Assembly: GCA_001789205.1 (NCBI GenBank)
Contig: MFYT01000096.1
Location: forward strand, 1 to 64,000
Direction of reading: 5' to 3'
DNA: 64,000 nucleotides
From: Candidatus Raymondbacteria bacterium RIFOXYA2_FULL_49_16
Lineage (GTDB): Bacteria; Fibrobacterota; OXYB2-FULL-49-7; XYB2-FULL-49-35
Shown one piece after another: positions 20,701 to 27,990 of this stretch. The position numbers and the translations under genes are program-made. The notes below the pieces were generated by a model that saw only the letters and a program-made list of their open reading frames with translations, did no database searches and was not told where the DNA came from. Numbering within the stretch: position 1 is the stretch's first letter; each line of letters begins with the position of its first letter.

Positions 20701-23027
20701 GTTAATTTATAATTGCCGTTCAGCGGCGGGCCAGTAACGCTATCGAATATGCCTGCGCCATTCCAATGTATGGTCTTGGAGGTATCGGATGCTACGGTAT
20801 AGGTGCCTGCTGAAATCTTTTTGCTGCTGTCATTAGCCTGCGTCCACTGCACAGCAAACGTGCAGTACCCGCCATATCCGTTTATTGTTACATTTGCAGA
20901 TTCAGGAAATACATTCCCGCTGCCTTGGAATAAGGTAACTGTTATATTTCCCGGTTCGACTCCTATGTTATTTTTGAATATCTGGATTTTTCTTACCAGC
21001 TGTATATGGTCTGTTCCAGAGGAATTTGTCTGCACAACAAGGAACAGGTCCTGGCCGTGTGAATAATCGTTAGGATTGAAAGGAACTGACAACCCTTCAA
21101 AATCCTGACTATCATACGCAAGAGTACATGCAGTTTCCAGTCCCGGATTTGCCAGGCTGGTCAGGTCATTTGTATCCGTAACTATGCCGACAATGATTGG
21201 AATGGATTTGCCGTCTATTCGTGTGTCTCCACCATACCCGAGCGTAATCTTAAAATTCAGGTCCGGTCCTGTACTATCAATAATCGCAATACCCGAAATG
21301 GCAGGCTTGTAATCCGCCCTTATAAACTGAAAACCCTCGATGGTATCGCTAAAATTTCCACACCCATCACTTTTTATGCGTCCAAATAATTTATATGTCC
21401 CTGGTTCCAAGAATTTCGCAAGGTTCGTTTCATGTATATCCCCAATAAAAGAAACCGAATCACCGATCCGTTCAGTATTATTCGGCTGAATAAGACTATC
21501 TTTTATCTTCGTCTCTAACAACCCGCTCCCACTATCTACAATGCCATTCGACGAGTCCTTTACTATCCAGTTAAAAAAATAGCCGGCAGGACCTTCTATA
21601 GAATCAGTGACGCTGCCCATCATTGTTCCCGTATTTACATGCGGCGTCCAATCTAATTTTACATACTTTGGGGTGCCAAAGCTCCACCCTGACGTATCAC
21701 CTGCAGGTTGTGTGGGCGCTACGATGGTGCTAAGCTCGGGACGACGGCGAAGGTATTGAGAATAGGTCATGGTGTCAGGTATTGATCGTACGGCACTAAA
21801 AATTGAATCTGTTAAATATACGCTTAACTCCCAATCGCCCCCACCCGCAACACTGTCAATATCAAGAGGGATAGATGCATTAACTTTGTTAAACAATATT
21901 TCACGAGAAAAATTTGTATCATATTCGGCAGAAGGATTCTCATCTCCCCAGAAATGCACTGTATCTCTTCCTGAAAAAACCCTACCACTAAGTCCGTTTA
22001 GAGAAAACGACCAATCCAAAAAAGCAGCTTGCGAAAGCGTATCGCGTTTGCCGTATATTACAGCACCTATAGGAAATGTGAAATACGTACCACTCCCATC
22101 AGGAACCGCACCATCTAAGACATATAGTCGCATGCTATCCACTATCATATTTTCATCATCGGGTATGTTTCGCAAATGCTCTACTCTTAATGAGGCTGTA
22201 GAATTTGTAAACCTAAAAACATCAAAGGGGCCTGTTTCCAAATCATATAAGTCGTTTTTACTTAACTCAATATATCCTAATTTATCTTGTGGCAAATTCT
22301 GAGAACTTGCTACAGTAATATTTCTTGTAACTGGGTCTGGAAAACTTCCTCCTTTTGCAAGAGTTGGCCCCACATCTGTATAAGTTGAATCGTCGCCAGG
22401 AATGCCAAGCGTTTTCCAAATGGTTTTTTCTCTATGTCCTTCCTGACATATTCCAGGACGGACATCTAATGGATCTATTCCCCATATTGTTTTAAAGAAA
22501 GCCTGCCCCTCATCATCAACATCTATCCTAAATAGTCCCAGATCTATATAAAAACCGTTTTCGACTTTCTGAATCCTTAAAAACATATAGCTATAGCCAA
22601 TCGATGGCTTATACAAATTAGCTGCTAAATAATATTCCGTATTGGCTAACATGGTAAACCTAACGGTACCATCTCCTGGAAGATAAAACATGTTACCAGG
22701 ATCTTCTTCTTCATCTAAATTTAAGGGACTATCATCAGAGTTAAAATAAATAATAACATTCTGATTTGACTCGGTACGAAATTGAGCGTATCGAACTATA
22801 TTACTATTATTCACCACCATAGGAGTTATACCATCTACGAAACCGCTGCGGTTGCCTGCAATGATGTTATAATGCTCTGTTCCGGACGATTCTATTTTCA
22901 AATCAACATTTCCATCGGGTAATTGCGCATACAAAACAATAGGGCTTAAAATCATCAATAAAATAAGAGGGCATATAAATGCCTTTAAAACATTTCTTTT
23001 GAGTAAACATTTTGGACATATTCTCAT
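14760..23027 (-). CDS. Giant exported beta-rich protein of unknown function, 2755 aa
   Basis: A start at 23027 is supported by AAAGGATGG upstream and by a signal peptide with hydrophobic core and an 'LYAQ' cleavage region. The first ~1300 residues look like tandem Ig/FN3-type domains with 'KYVKLDWTP'- and 'PYTVWLKA'-like strands. Roughly residues 1400-2450 form a very long monotonous series of short beta strands ('KGRISLDSGTVWLD', 'LSGRAITLNALNL') with little helix, reminiscent in pattern only of AsmA-like or beta-solenoid repeats. The C-terminal ~250 residues are more hydrophobic, with paired short strands. No enzyme motif was recognised. Position just upstream of the 4877-aa gene in the same direction suggests that the two are made together as surface components. 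The opposite strand contains many long open frames that are compositional shadows. Confidence 0.8.
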   Translation of the reverse strand: MRICPKCLLKRNVLKAFICPLILLMILSPIVLYAQLPDGNVDLKIESSGTEHYNIIAGNRSGFVDGITPMVVNNSNIVRYAQFRTESNQNVIIYFNSDDSPLNLDEEEDPGNMFYLPGDGTVRFTMLANTEYYLAANLYKPSIGYSYMFLRIQKVENGFYIDLGLFRIDVDDEGQAFFKTIWGIDPLDVRPGICQEGHREKTIWKTLGIPGDDSTYTDVGPTLAKGGSFPDPVTRNITVASSQNLPQDKLGYIELSKNDLYDLETGPFDVFRFTNSTASLRVEHLRNIPDDENMIVDSMRLYVLDGAVPDGSGTYFTFPIGAVIYGKRDTLSQAAFLDWSFSLNGLSGRVFSGRDTVHFWGDENPSAEYDTNFSREILFNKVNASIPLDIDSVAGGGDWELSVYLTDSIFSAVRSIPDTMTYSQYLRRRPELSTIVAPTQPAGDTSGWSFGTPKYVKLDWTPHVNTGTMMGSVTDSIEGPAGYFFNWIVKDSSNGIVDSGSGLLETKIKDSLIQPNNTERIGDSVSFIGDIHETNLAKFLEPGTYKLFGRIKSDGCGNFSDTIEGFQFIRADYKPAISGIAIIDSTGPDLNFKITLGYGGDTRIDGKSIPIIVGIVTDTNDLTSLANPGLETACTLAYDSQDFEGLSVPFNPNDYSHGQDLFLVVQTNSSGTDHIQLVRKIQIFKNNIGVEPGNITVTLFQGSGNVFPESANVTINGYGGYCTFAVQWTQANDSSKKISAGTYTVASDTSKTIHWNGAGIFDSVTGPPLNGNYKLTVTANIKEKDIVQKSGDFEFSWADPVISGVNFGNQGAIDTSGNLWFGSTPNAVKAKITGPTIYNGLNIWVYSVLSLNGLQPNNLGNPVLTIPKSDAASQTERNIALDTTGVKNGPYTVWLKAAISPGGADSSITFTSQGIRIDTSKIPDFNIIGQAICSTGSQHFKILHALAAGNAPILRYGYVVTNWNNQTVITLQNIGLDTAFNTSLPQSRLISWAPGPNDTNNSYTLDVQTQNILNIPSRLQERSFKFKVDLDAPLVDYSVNTNVAAFTGSNEWNSTRNVQRYKVYLKVDSLRDVSRSVFSIKKTDSSNEESIDDSALFSDTGYGLEYTITDVDTDGNAVLTSYAKDMAGHKRTTLHTLTLDFTEPSMAACTLSHDGSAMTLHWNGNIASDAITTNPSDILVRVYIKETGNGIETRDSLPDYTGNKQNIITHALDNIGSETDSGSVYEIFIHAIDQAGNRKAQGFKINSNGTIDGIAIKNFFYFGNWILSGEIAPDKVGPPANVQIEFNSQCNALGIPSRTMAVPESSFNWIDGQNGSKIITTVDLSDSFLSNVRYNSVPNQVPLKLKGLRLSKVHDKTMMIDTITADAGSYHFKYANVPLYGAVQLGGLQAIDMKGRTSPITSASFSGWTLQAIRDTLTENGIIVSGNLSAFHDSLNSPLVAKRMHLTYSGVNLGIENGVVNPFAVKPDSTAYNVRHAHLDHQNHEIDIDSAYVVFYDGVVPDRSPYGGEGIYSLKAGDLALTNTNQLNTSSSWWTEIISPLSGTGGVTQAKAAFPISIGENEIIAGDLIEFTSDGKGNLLFQTPVYQNGDNPVTQLSGTHKVTSYGIKASIELLNVEYPIGKYGFARIKAGKGIKDLSSGSKITLKENVQLKWSIPNVSGLTGKTTNLDLDSLDIFPVNDVLSDSVSDSVIARYSFDPSRIVRTNFADPVYGIISSWMENASGNMQLYDFTLKDDRIVIDSICFDLPYMKDNAKVCGKNIEIIPEWENKKPGLKLKGRISLDSGTVWLDAAKYGYGLKLHWGGCEINLGDNTQITFPNGASAALYGDFPKLDFSGKGEAFIDSAGTSLDTAAFAINSILITARGLSDFYYETKPLCAKFFNNNLALSGKMFFKVDAGAQAMDAGLKNVTVRVDSFPDIPSLSGRAITLNALNLTGMNPSTFTSKIGLNASDTIGLFAYSIDTAVFSYVDDKFTIAGKNFNFSLTDSFPVNALKGATANFNNLSFNISTGKLDYSDISIDLPNGKVVYTLPYIDGLQDTLTSIKASRDSIGFSGSLVFTQDFAFESLRNTEVKNFNIMIDMGSGAPRLKRADANIHRGERKIELAGLVTIGYKDIIVSYNGDIPNPISRWSFSLGSGITAQLTNNIEIDGLKGRCLTVHAFTLTSGGDVDVMDIGTPLTPFDFYGFDCHGIGNNMEVSIGRDTSGKYYGVLSNVTIHTPYNLPWFGDRNVTIETFKINEDGIVSEFNATTKFSDIPMPFDLNVDTIGVGLAKKGLTAAKENFKVYLFDGSIKTPDLGSTFSPENFNLSGSTLRIDTVAVNFGGVIERTKFSGSIDSIRLGWSGFGVKFEDVRLDKDGVYARTGQLTLPKDISANWLTTSLQLADFHVAKSGVSFIPGITKFEVPLFQGARLVFEDIAFDFKNPALTCHKATAILPDILKGGRVELNDIRLDNDDPYFHVASGGARVELDAKDLHVPIDVIGLGNLKLFMGYTSALGFYYGGEASAVLPGLEGELGAVVEVAEKLDTMPLPFLKKTCMTFKASGLGIPVGATGVYLNGITGCYEQGDWDGTVPVEYAEYCFRSAAMDGRRLQLRLYFTAGGGIAEGEVGFWVNVEKIDIVEFGKLVILGWVEGNECVGVAKNFSDFRGHVKIGIDKWGVEIWGEAWVHLWEAANRAKFTVKAELGAALKKGAAGKVFGVAVPPFSLGPVIVGAEAGDFANNKKGFMLYYDFPVVGEYGVLMQSGIDLVDPGDYPLAE

Positions 23028-23162
23028 AAATGCCCATCCTTTAAGTTGTAGACTTCATGATTTTCTCATTATGCGAATGGCAGAAGTATAGTGTATTTGT
23101 CATTTCATGCGCAATATTTATTTTGCTATCCCCTGAATGACAAATATTGTATATTAATGTCT

Positions 23163-24569
23163 ATGAAATTAACAATGATTGTTTTAATCTTTTTGGTTAA
23201 TTTTTGCTTCGCAATTAAAATTGCGGACAACGGACCGAATTTTGCCAGGATAAATTTTGTGATAATGGGAGATGGCTTTACGCTCGATGAACAAAGCAAG
23301 TTTGACAGCTTGGCCAACCTTCTTAAAGAAAGCCTATTTTCCTTCACCCCATACAAGCAATACCAAAAATTCATCAATATACATAGAATAAATCTGGTTT
23401 CAGAGGAATCCGGCACCGACATCCCCTCAGAAGGCAATTATATTAGCACTGTTTTAAACAGTTATAGGGGAACATATGGATATGGAATTCGTGAAGACAT
23501 TGCGGAGGGAATCGCAACGGATTCTATCGGATCTTGGGATGCCGTCATTATTATTATTAATTATCATCAAGACGGTGGTGCAACGAGAGACAAAGTGTGC
23601 TTTTTCGGCATTGACGATTATTCGAATACTTGCAGGCATGAAATTGGTCATGCTTTTGCCAATCTTGCGGACGAATACGTAGGTTTCACATTAGACACGA
23701 ATCCTCCTCCGTATGTAGTGGAACCCAATGTTGCAGTTCCGCCGGATACAACACCCGAAACTATAAAATGGGCAAAGTGGGTAACAGGTGGAGTACTATG
23801 GCCTACACCTAATGAGGGAATTTATTCTTGGCAAGTAGGTCTTTTTGATGGAGCAAGATATACTTATGGTGTTTACAGACCGGAATTCTTTTGCATAATG
23901 CAAACAGGGGGGGGGGCATACTGCCGCATTTGCACAGAAGCGATTGTACTTAAAATCAAAGACAAAGTAAACACAATAGACTCACCCAATCCCCCTTCGT
24001 GCAATGTTGGTTACACAACAGAACCGCTTGAATTTTCGCTTGGCCTTTTAGACACAGAAAATATCCATTACATAGTTAGATGGTATTTAGACGACAGCCT
24101 TCTCACAGACGAACAGGCTCACACAATAACAATCGTTCCGACATCATTTAATTTTGGCACAAATAATCATACACTAAAAGCCATTGTAAAAGACTCATCA
24201 ACCTACTGGTATCATCCAGGCTGGGACACCGTCCCCTTCGTTAAAAACGACCCCCGCAACCTCATGCAGGACACCATTGTGTGGCCTCTTATTTACGGTA
24301 TTGCAGTTGAGAAAGCCACGCTTGCGCAAGCCCAGCCATTATTCAATGTATTCAGCACAGGCAATGCTGTTGGCATACGCTTTAATCCGCAAGGGACGTT
24401 CAGGCTCAGCGTGCATGATATACGGGGAAGGCTTGTGGATAATATGGGCAGCGGTTTTTCACGGGTTACTGTCCAAAAGCAGTTCCGCCCCCTTGCCTCG
24501 GGGGTGTATATTGTGCGACTAATAGCCGGAAGCAGGGTTTATTCTGGAAAAGCGGTTGTGCTGAGGTGA
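23163..24569 (+). CDS. M64-type secreted zinc metallopeptidase with C-terminal sorting domain
   Basis: The start is placed at the ATG at 23163 (an ATG at 23157 is equally possible), giving a signal peptide 'MKLTMIVLIFLVNFCFA'. No Shine-Dalgarno is visible and a TATATT lies at 23150-23155, so the mRNA may be leaderless. The catalytic motif is HEIGHAFANLADEY, the HExGH...DEY signature of IgA-peptidase M64-like enzymes. It is followed by a cysteine-rich stretch ('GGGAYCRICTEA'). The last ~75 residues ('FRLSVHDIRGRLVDN', 'LASGVYIVRL', ending VVLR) match a type IX-like C-terminal sorting domain, so secretion to the surface is inferred. The GGG before AYC is encoded by a run of ten G. The gene is convergent with the next gene, 14 bases away. 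Confidence 0.85.
   Translation: MKLTMIVLIFLVNFCFAIKIADNGPNFARINFVIMGDGFTLDEQSKFDSLANLLKESLFSFTPYKQYQKFINIHRINLVSEESGTDIPSEGNYISTVLNSYRGTYGYGIREDIAEGIATDSIGSWDAVIIIINYHQDGGATRDKVCFFGIDDYSNTCRHEIGHAFANLADEYVGFTLDTNPPPYVVEPNVAVPPDTTPETIKWAKWVTGGVLWPTPNEGIYSWQVGLFDGARYTYGVYRPEFFCIMQTGGGAYCRICTEAIVLKIKDKVNTIDSPNPPSCNVGYTTEPLEFSLGLLDTENIHYIVRWYLDDSLLTDEQAHTITIVPTSFNFGTNNHTLKAIVKDSSTYWYHPGWDTVPFVKNDPRNLMQDTIVWPLIYGIAVEKATLAQAQPLFNVFSTGNAVGIRFNPQGTFRLSVHDIRGRLVDNMGSGFSRVTVQKQFRPLASGVYIVRLIAGSRVYSGKAVVLR
23907..23916 (+). repeat. G10 homopolymer inside the M64 peptidase gene
   Basis: Ten consecutive G encode GGG plus the first base of GCA, just before the 'AYCRIC' cysteine segment and well after the active site. 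Tracts of this length are typical slippage sites. Any one- or two-base change would cut off the sorting domain. Confidence 0.9.
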
Positions 24570-24583
24570 TTTTGCTAAAGGTA

Positions 24584-25687
24584 TTAGTTTGCCAGTCGCA
24601 CGACCCTGAATCCAATTCCATAGGTATGTTTTGAAGACGCCCAGCCTATTCTTGAGCCAGCGTTAACGCTGGTACTGCTATATCCCCCACCCTTCATTAT
24701 CCTGTTGCTTCCGCTCTCTGCGCCTGTGTAGTCTGTTCTGTTGTACTGACGTACAGTATCCTCATCAATGTTCCAGCACCATTCCCATACATTCCCGGCT
24801 AAGTCATAAATACCGGAAGGATTCGGCATAAAGGAAGCAGCCTCAACCGACGAAGGAGGCTCTTTGCATCCGTAATAATTTGCATTAGCGCAACTTATGG
24901 TGCCATCGAATGTTGGATACTGCATCTGCGCCGCACCCCTTGCCGTAAGCTCCCATTCATCCTCTGTCGGCAGCCGGAGACCGTTCCGCGTCCAGTCGCA
25001 AACCAGATTATTGGCAGAAGAAAAATTAATGGATGTGTAGGTATAAACCGTATCAAGGCCGTTTAATCTGCTGCGCGCATTGCAATACATTATCATTTGA
25101 AACCAGGTTATATAGTCAACAGGATATTTTCCTGAAGATTCCCTGAAATACGAAGGTGCCGGTGCCGTGTCCATCACATCCTTAAATTCACTCACTGTAA
25201 TTTCCGTTGAATCCATCCAGAAATCATATGAAATCGTTGCCGTGTTTGAATCCTTGTCCAGAAAACTGCCTGCATGAATGAGCTTCATGCCAGGGGAAGC
25301 ATAGGATTTTACGGTAAATCTCCGGACTGGACTGGATGCAGTTGAATTTCCATCTTTGGCAGTTATTTTCCAGTAATAAACCGTATTAAAAATTAACTTT
25401 GTAACCGCATACGTTGTATCCGATATGGATGCGCCAATTATTGCCAATTGGCCGATATCTGTCCCGAAATAGACATCGTATCGCACTGAATCCCCATCCG
25501 GATCGATTGCTTGCCTCCAGGTCAGAGTAACGCTCTTTTCCTGATTAAGCGCGCTGTCGGAGGGAGCAAGACATATGGGAGCAATTGGAGGGTTGTTTAC
25601 GGGTGTTGGATCAACAGGATTATTATTAGTGCAGCTAAAGAATACAAATGCAAGGATGCATAGCAGCCAAATACTGTTCTTCCTCAT
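24584..25687 (-). CDS. Lipoprotein with FN3 and formylglycine-enzyme-like (SUMF1-fold) domain
   Basis: The N-terminus 'MRKNSIWLLCILAFVFFSC' is a lipoprotein signal with the cysteine at residue 19. A short proline-rich linker leads to an FN3 domain (about residues 35-125, 'TLTWRQAIDPDGDSVRYDVYFG', shortened here to its landmark). From about residue 130 onward is an FGE-sulfatase-type fold: 'WMDSTEITVSEF', 'YPVDYITW', 'RLPTEDEWE', 'GNVWEWCW', 'GGGYSS' and terminal 'GFRVVRLAN'. The catalytic cysteine region of true formylglycine enzymes is not seen near the end, so a binding or structural role is more likely than sulfatase activation. Stand-alone lipoproteins of this kind are common in Fibrobacter-like genomes. 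Confidence 0.8.
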   Translation of the reverse strand: MRKNSIWLLCILAFVFFSCTNNNPVDPTPVNNPPIAPICLAPSDSALNQEKSVTLTWRQAIDPDGDSVRYDVYFGTDIGQLAIIGASISDTTYAVTKLIFNTVYYWKITAKDGNSTASSPVRRFTVKSYASPGMKLIHAGSFLDKDSNTATISYDFWMDSTEITVSEFKDVMDTAPAPSYFRESSGKYPVDYITWFQMIMYCNARSRLNGLDTVYTYTSINFSSANNLVCDWTRNGLRLPTEDEWELTARGAAQMQYPTFDGTISCANANYYGCKEPPSSVEAASFMPNPSGIYDLAGNVWEWCWNIDEDTVRQYNRTDYTGAESGSNRIMKGGGYSSTSVNAGSRIGWASSKHTYGIGFRVVRLAN

Positions 25688-25734
25688 ATGACACTAAAAT
25701 AATATTTATTCGATTGGAGAGAAAGAAATCTCTA

Positions 25735-25962
25735 TTACTCGCATTTCCATTCCACAATCTCAAAATTAGTCTCTGTCAAAAGCCCCAGCGGCGCTGAATA
25801 ATTATACGGCAGCTTCAGCCGGTCGATCTTTCCATCAATAAACAGATTCTGATACGGCTGGGCTTCATCAGCACGCGCCAGGAACGCTGCTCCGGCAACA
25901 GTTATTATTCTGTATTCTTCCAGACCCTTTAACGTATATGGTCGCAAAAGGCCGGACAACAC
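25735..25962 (-). CDS. Small unknown protein, GTG start, overlapping the preceding frame
   Basis: This 75-residue frame begins with GTG at 25962 and ends 'FEIVEWKC'. It overlaps the upstream 55-residue gene by 34 bases in the -1 frame. It has no Shine-Dalgarno of its own. It could be the second half of one ~125-residue gene broken by a one-base deletion at a TTTT run, or a translationally coupled partner. No family was recognised. Confidence 0.4.
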   Translation of the reverse strand: MLSGLLRPYTLKGLEEYRIITVAGAAFLARADEAQPYQNLFIDGKIDRLKLPYNYSAPLGLLTETNFEIVEWKCE

Positions 25963-26096
25963 ACTAATTTCTCAATATTATCCATATGCGAAGCGGTGTA
26001 CTGCTCATCGGCGTGGATAAGCCTTACCTCGGCTTTCTTTGCCTGTTCCACAGCCCTGTCCGCACGGGCGATCAGGTCATCACTGTTTTCCGGCAT
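25929..26096 (-). CDS. Small unknown protein, 55 aa, helical N-terminus and CCPAFC motif
   Basis: The start at 26096 is set by a perfect AGGAGG six bases upstream (complement at 26102-26107). The N-terminal ~35 residues are a charged helix ('ARADRAVEQAKKAEVRL') and the end carries two adjacent cysteines and a third ('LVCCPAFC'). Its stop lies inside the next small frame, so it is either the front part of a frameshifted gene or the first of a coupled pair. Function unknown. Confidence 0.5.
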   Translation of the reverse strand: MPENSDDLIARADRAVEQAKKAEVRLIHADEQYTASHMDNIEKLVCCPAFCDHIR

Positions 26097-26268
26097 TCCG
26101 GCCTCCTGTTGATATGCTGGTAAGATAGGTTCCTGCAAATCAACCCGTCAAGCTCATTGTTAGTTTCCGCATAAATCTGTAATAACCATATTGAACCAGG
26201 AAACCGCCTTCGGGTTGTTTCTTCTTTCATCCAAAATTCCCACATCAACCTCTACAAAAGGAGCCCCT

Positions 26269-26667
26269 ATGCCAGAAGTCAAAGTCTCTTTCTCCGAGAA
26301 CGTCCCCAGCCCGGACTACAAAAGTAAACGTTTCAGCGTCGAACTGTCCGACCAGGTCCCTGACCCCAAGTCCATCCCTGCCGCTGTCCAGGCCCTTTTC
26401 CAGATCGCAAAGCATGAAGTTACCAGCCAGATTGCCGCAAACAACGGCAAACCCGCATCTTCGACCCCTGCCGCACCCGCCCCTGCTGACCATCCGGCAA
26501 GCCAAAGGCAACTGGCAGCCATTTTCGCCATCGGAAAATCCCTGAACCTGTCACGCGAAGATGTGGAAAAGTTCAGCGGCGTTAGCCTGGAACAGGCCAA
26601 ACTCAACGCACGTGACGCGTCGAAGATCATAGAGCACCTTAAAATGCGCCAGAAGCAGGCGGCCTGA
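26269..26667 (+). CDS. Small DNA-processing accessory protein, 132 aa (unknown)
   Basis: The ATG at 26269 follows AAAGGAG; an ATG further upstream lacks one. The N-terminal part is beta-rich ('EVKVSFSENVP', 'RFSVELSDQVP'), the middle is an Ala/Pro linker, and the C-terminal ~50 residues ('SQRQLAAIFAIGKSLNLS', then 'ARDASKIIEHLK') resemble the short helical tail found at the ends of several phage single-strand DNA annealing and binding proteins. It lies two bases before the Cas4-like nuclease gene, so the two are probably one transcription unit. The DNA-related role is inferred from that tail and the neighbour. Confidence 0.6.
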   Translation: MPEVKVSFSENVPSPDYKSKRFSVELSDQVPDPKSIPAAVQALFQIAKHEVTSQIAANNGKPASSTPAAPAPADHPASQRQLAAIFAIGKSLNLSREDVEKFSGVSLEQAKLNARDASKIIEHLKMRQKQAA

Positions 26668-26668
26668 C

Positions 26669-27424
26669 ATGAAAATCACTGTCAAAAGCCTCTCCTACTC
26701 AACCTACTCATCCTTCATCAACTGCCCACAGCAGTTCTTCTACTCGAAAATCCTGAAAAAACGGCCTGTTGGCGTGTCCGCGAACCTTCCCTTTGGCAGC
26801 GGCGTCCATGCCGCAGCTGAATACATGTACCGGCGCCAGCAGGCCTTCCAGGAACCCCCGGAAGTCGATGTGCTCATGCGTATCTTCCAGAGCGTCTTCG
26901 ACCACTCGACGGACGTGATCTATGGCGAGAAACAGCCCAAAGAACAGTTGTTCTCCACGGCCAGGCAGTTACTGACACTCCTGGTGAATGAACCGCCTGT
27001 CCGGGTCATTGCCGTTGAGCATGAGATCCTCGTCCCTGTCGATGGTTTCTATGTCATAGGCAGGATCGATTTGCTCACCGAAGACCAGAATGGTCTGATT
27101 CTCTGGGACATAAAAACCGGCGCCAAGAAGTACTCTGATGAAGACCTGAAACGAGTGGCACAGCAGCTGGCTTTGTATGGGCTTGGCATCAGCAAACCCG
27201 TCCGGTACGCTGTGAAAACGCTTCTGAAGCTGAAGGAACCCAGAATTGAGAATCTTCAGGTTCCGGTCACGCAAGCTGACCACCAGGAGATCATCGAACA
27301 ACTGTTGATGGTCAAGGATGCCATGGAATGCGGAAAGCCATATAGAATCCGCAGTTATCGCTGCGAAACGTGCGGCTTCAAGCACCTTTGTGACCCGAAT
27401 AACCAGAAGGAGAACACGCTATGA
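26669..27424 (+). CDS. PD-(D/E)XK nuclease, Cas4/RecB-like with Fe-S cysteines
   Basis: The 251-residue protein shows the RecB/Cas4 nuclease order: 'FGSGVHAAAEY' (histidine motif, ~45-55), 'VIGRIDLL' (Asp, ~130), 'LWDIKTG' (Asp-x-Lys, ~148) and 'QLALYG' (~170). An early cysteine ('NCPQQF', ~20) and a C-terminal CxxC-x5-C ('CETCGFKHLC') form the usual four-cysteine iron-sulfur site. This indicates a single-strand DNA exonuclease acting in recombination or replication. No cas genes or repeats are nearby, so it is not part of a CRISPR locus here. Its TGA overlaps the ATG of the next small gene (ATGA). Confidence 0.85.
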   Translation: MKITVKSLSYSTYSSFINCPQQFFYSKILKKRPVGVSANLPFGSGVHAAAEYMYRRQQAFQEPPEVDVLMRIFQSVFDHSTDVIYGEKQPKEQLFSTARQLLTLLVNEPPVRVIAVEHEILVPVDGFYVIGRIDLLTEDQNGLILWDIKTGAKKYSDEDLKRVAQQLALYGLGISKPVRYAVKTLLKLKEPRIENLQVPVTQADHQEIIEQLLMVKDAMECGKPYRIRSYRCETCGFKHLCDPNNQKENTL

Positions 27425-27597
27425 CTGAAACTCGTTGTGTACATTGCGGCCATTCCCTGCTCGAAACTGACGGCAACATCATCAATGCAGAAAAATTGTT
27501 CAAGGTCCTGATGGTTCCGGTTATACGGTTTGTACCGGATAGCCATTGCCAAAGGTGCGGTTCAACCCTGCCCCAGGAACATGGGCAGGCTGCTTAG
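27421..27597 (+). CDS. 58-aa zinc-ribbon protein
   Basis: This short gene starts in an ATGA overlap with the nuclease stop. It has two CxxC knuckles ('CVHCG' near the start, 'CQRCG' near residue 45), spaced as in small zinc ribbons such as phage Com-like proteins. The tight coupling to a nuclease suggests a DNA- or RNA-binding accessory role. That is inference; the cysteine pattern is directly visible. Confidence 0.65.
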   Translation: MTETRCVHCGHSLLETDGNIINAEKLFKVLMVPVIRFVPDSHCQRCGSTLPQEHGQAA

Positions 27598-27609
27598 AAG
27601 GAGACCCAT

Positions 27610-27858
27610 ATGCTTACATGTATTATTTGCGGCTTTCAAGCTGAAACCGAGCTTGTTCATCATATTCATGCTGACCATGGGAGCGTGAAGGACTATTTGA
27701 ACGAGTTCCCCTTGGCCCACATTGTATCGCCTGAAATCGAACAGCTGATTCTGGGCGGCAAGGGTACAAGCTTGATCGACGCCACTTCATCAGCTGTGCT
27801 GGCAAAACATTTCAAATCCATCCAGCCCAGACGGTCGGATATTTCCGTAACCGAATAA
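27610..27858 (+). CDS. C2H2-type zinc-finger small protein, 82 aa
   Basis: AAGGAGAC precedes the ATG. The first 30 residues carry C-x2-C and a His cluster ('CIICG', 'HHIHADHGSVKDYL'), the arrangement of the short zinc-finger N-termini found in MucR/Ros-like proteins and in mobile-element proteins. The rest ('FPLAHIVSPEIEQLILGG') is not recognised. DNA binding is likely, the target unknown. Confidence 0.6.
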   Translation: MLTCIICGFQAETELVHHIHADHGSVKDYLNEFPLAHIVSPEIEQLILGGKGTSLIDATSSAVLAKHFKSIQPRRSDISVTE

Positions 27859-27888
27859 ACCTTAACAATTCGGAAGGAGGTGAACACA

Positions 27889-27990
27889 ATGAACCCCAAC
27901 ATCGCGAAACTCATCATCGCCAGCGTATTGACAATTGCGGGAAATGTCCTGCTTGCCAATTCGACACGCCCACCCCAGGAGCAACCGTGA
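27889..27990 (+). CDS. 33-aa membrane peptide
   Basis: A near-ideal AAGGAGGTG sits before the ATG at 27889. The peptide is a single hydrophobic helix ('KLIIASVLTIAGNVLL') with a short Pro/Gln tail. Its TGA overlaps the GTG start of the next gene, so translation is coupled. No family is recognised; a small membrane protein or an uptake/toxin-like peptide are options. Confidence 0.55.
   Translation: MNPNIAKLIIASVLTIAGNVLLANSTRPPQEQP

Noticed and set aside
1..23000. Many open frames of 60-180 codons on the plus strand opposite the two giant genes
   Set aside because: They lie antisense to strongly coding sequence, lack ribosome sites, and their products have no recognisable domain; they are shadows of biased codon use.
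25688..26268. Possible left attachment site with the other tRNA-Leu half
   Set aside because: I looked here and in the other intergenic gaps for ATTTTAAGTCCC and for a tRNA 3' half (TTCGA loop, CCA end) and found none.
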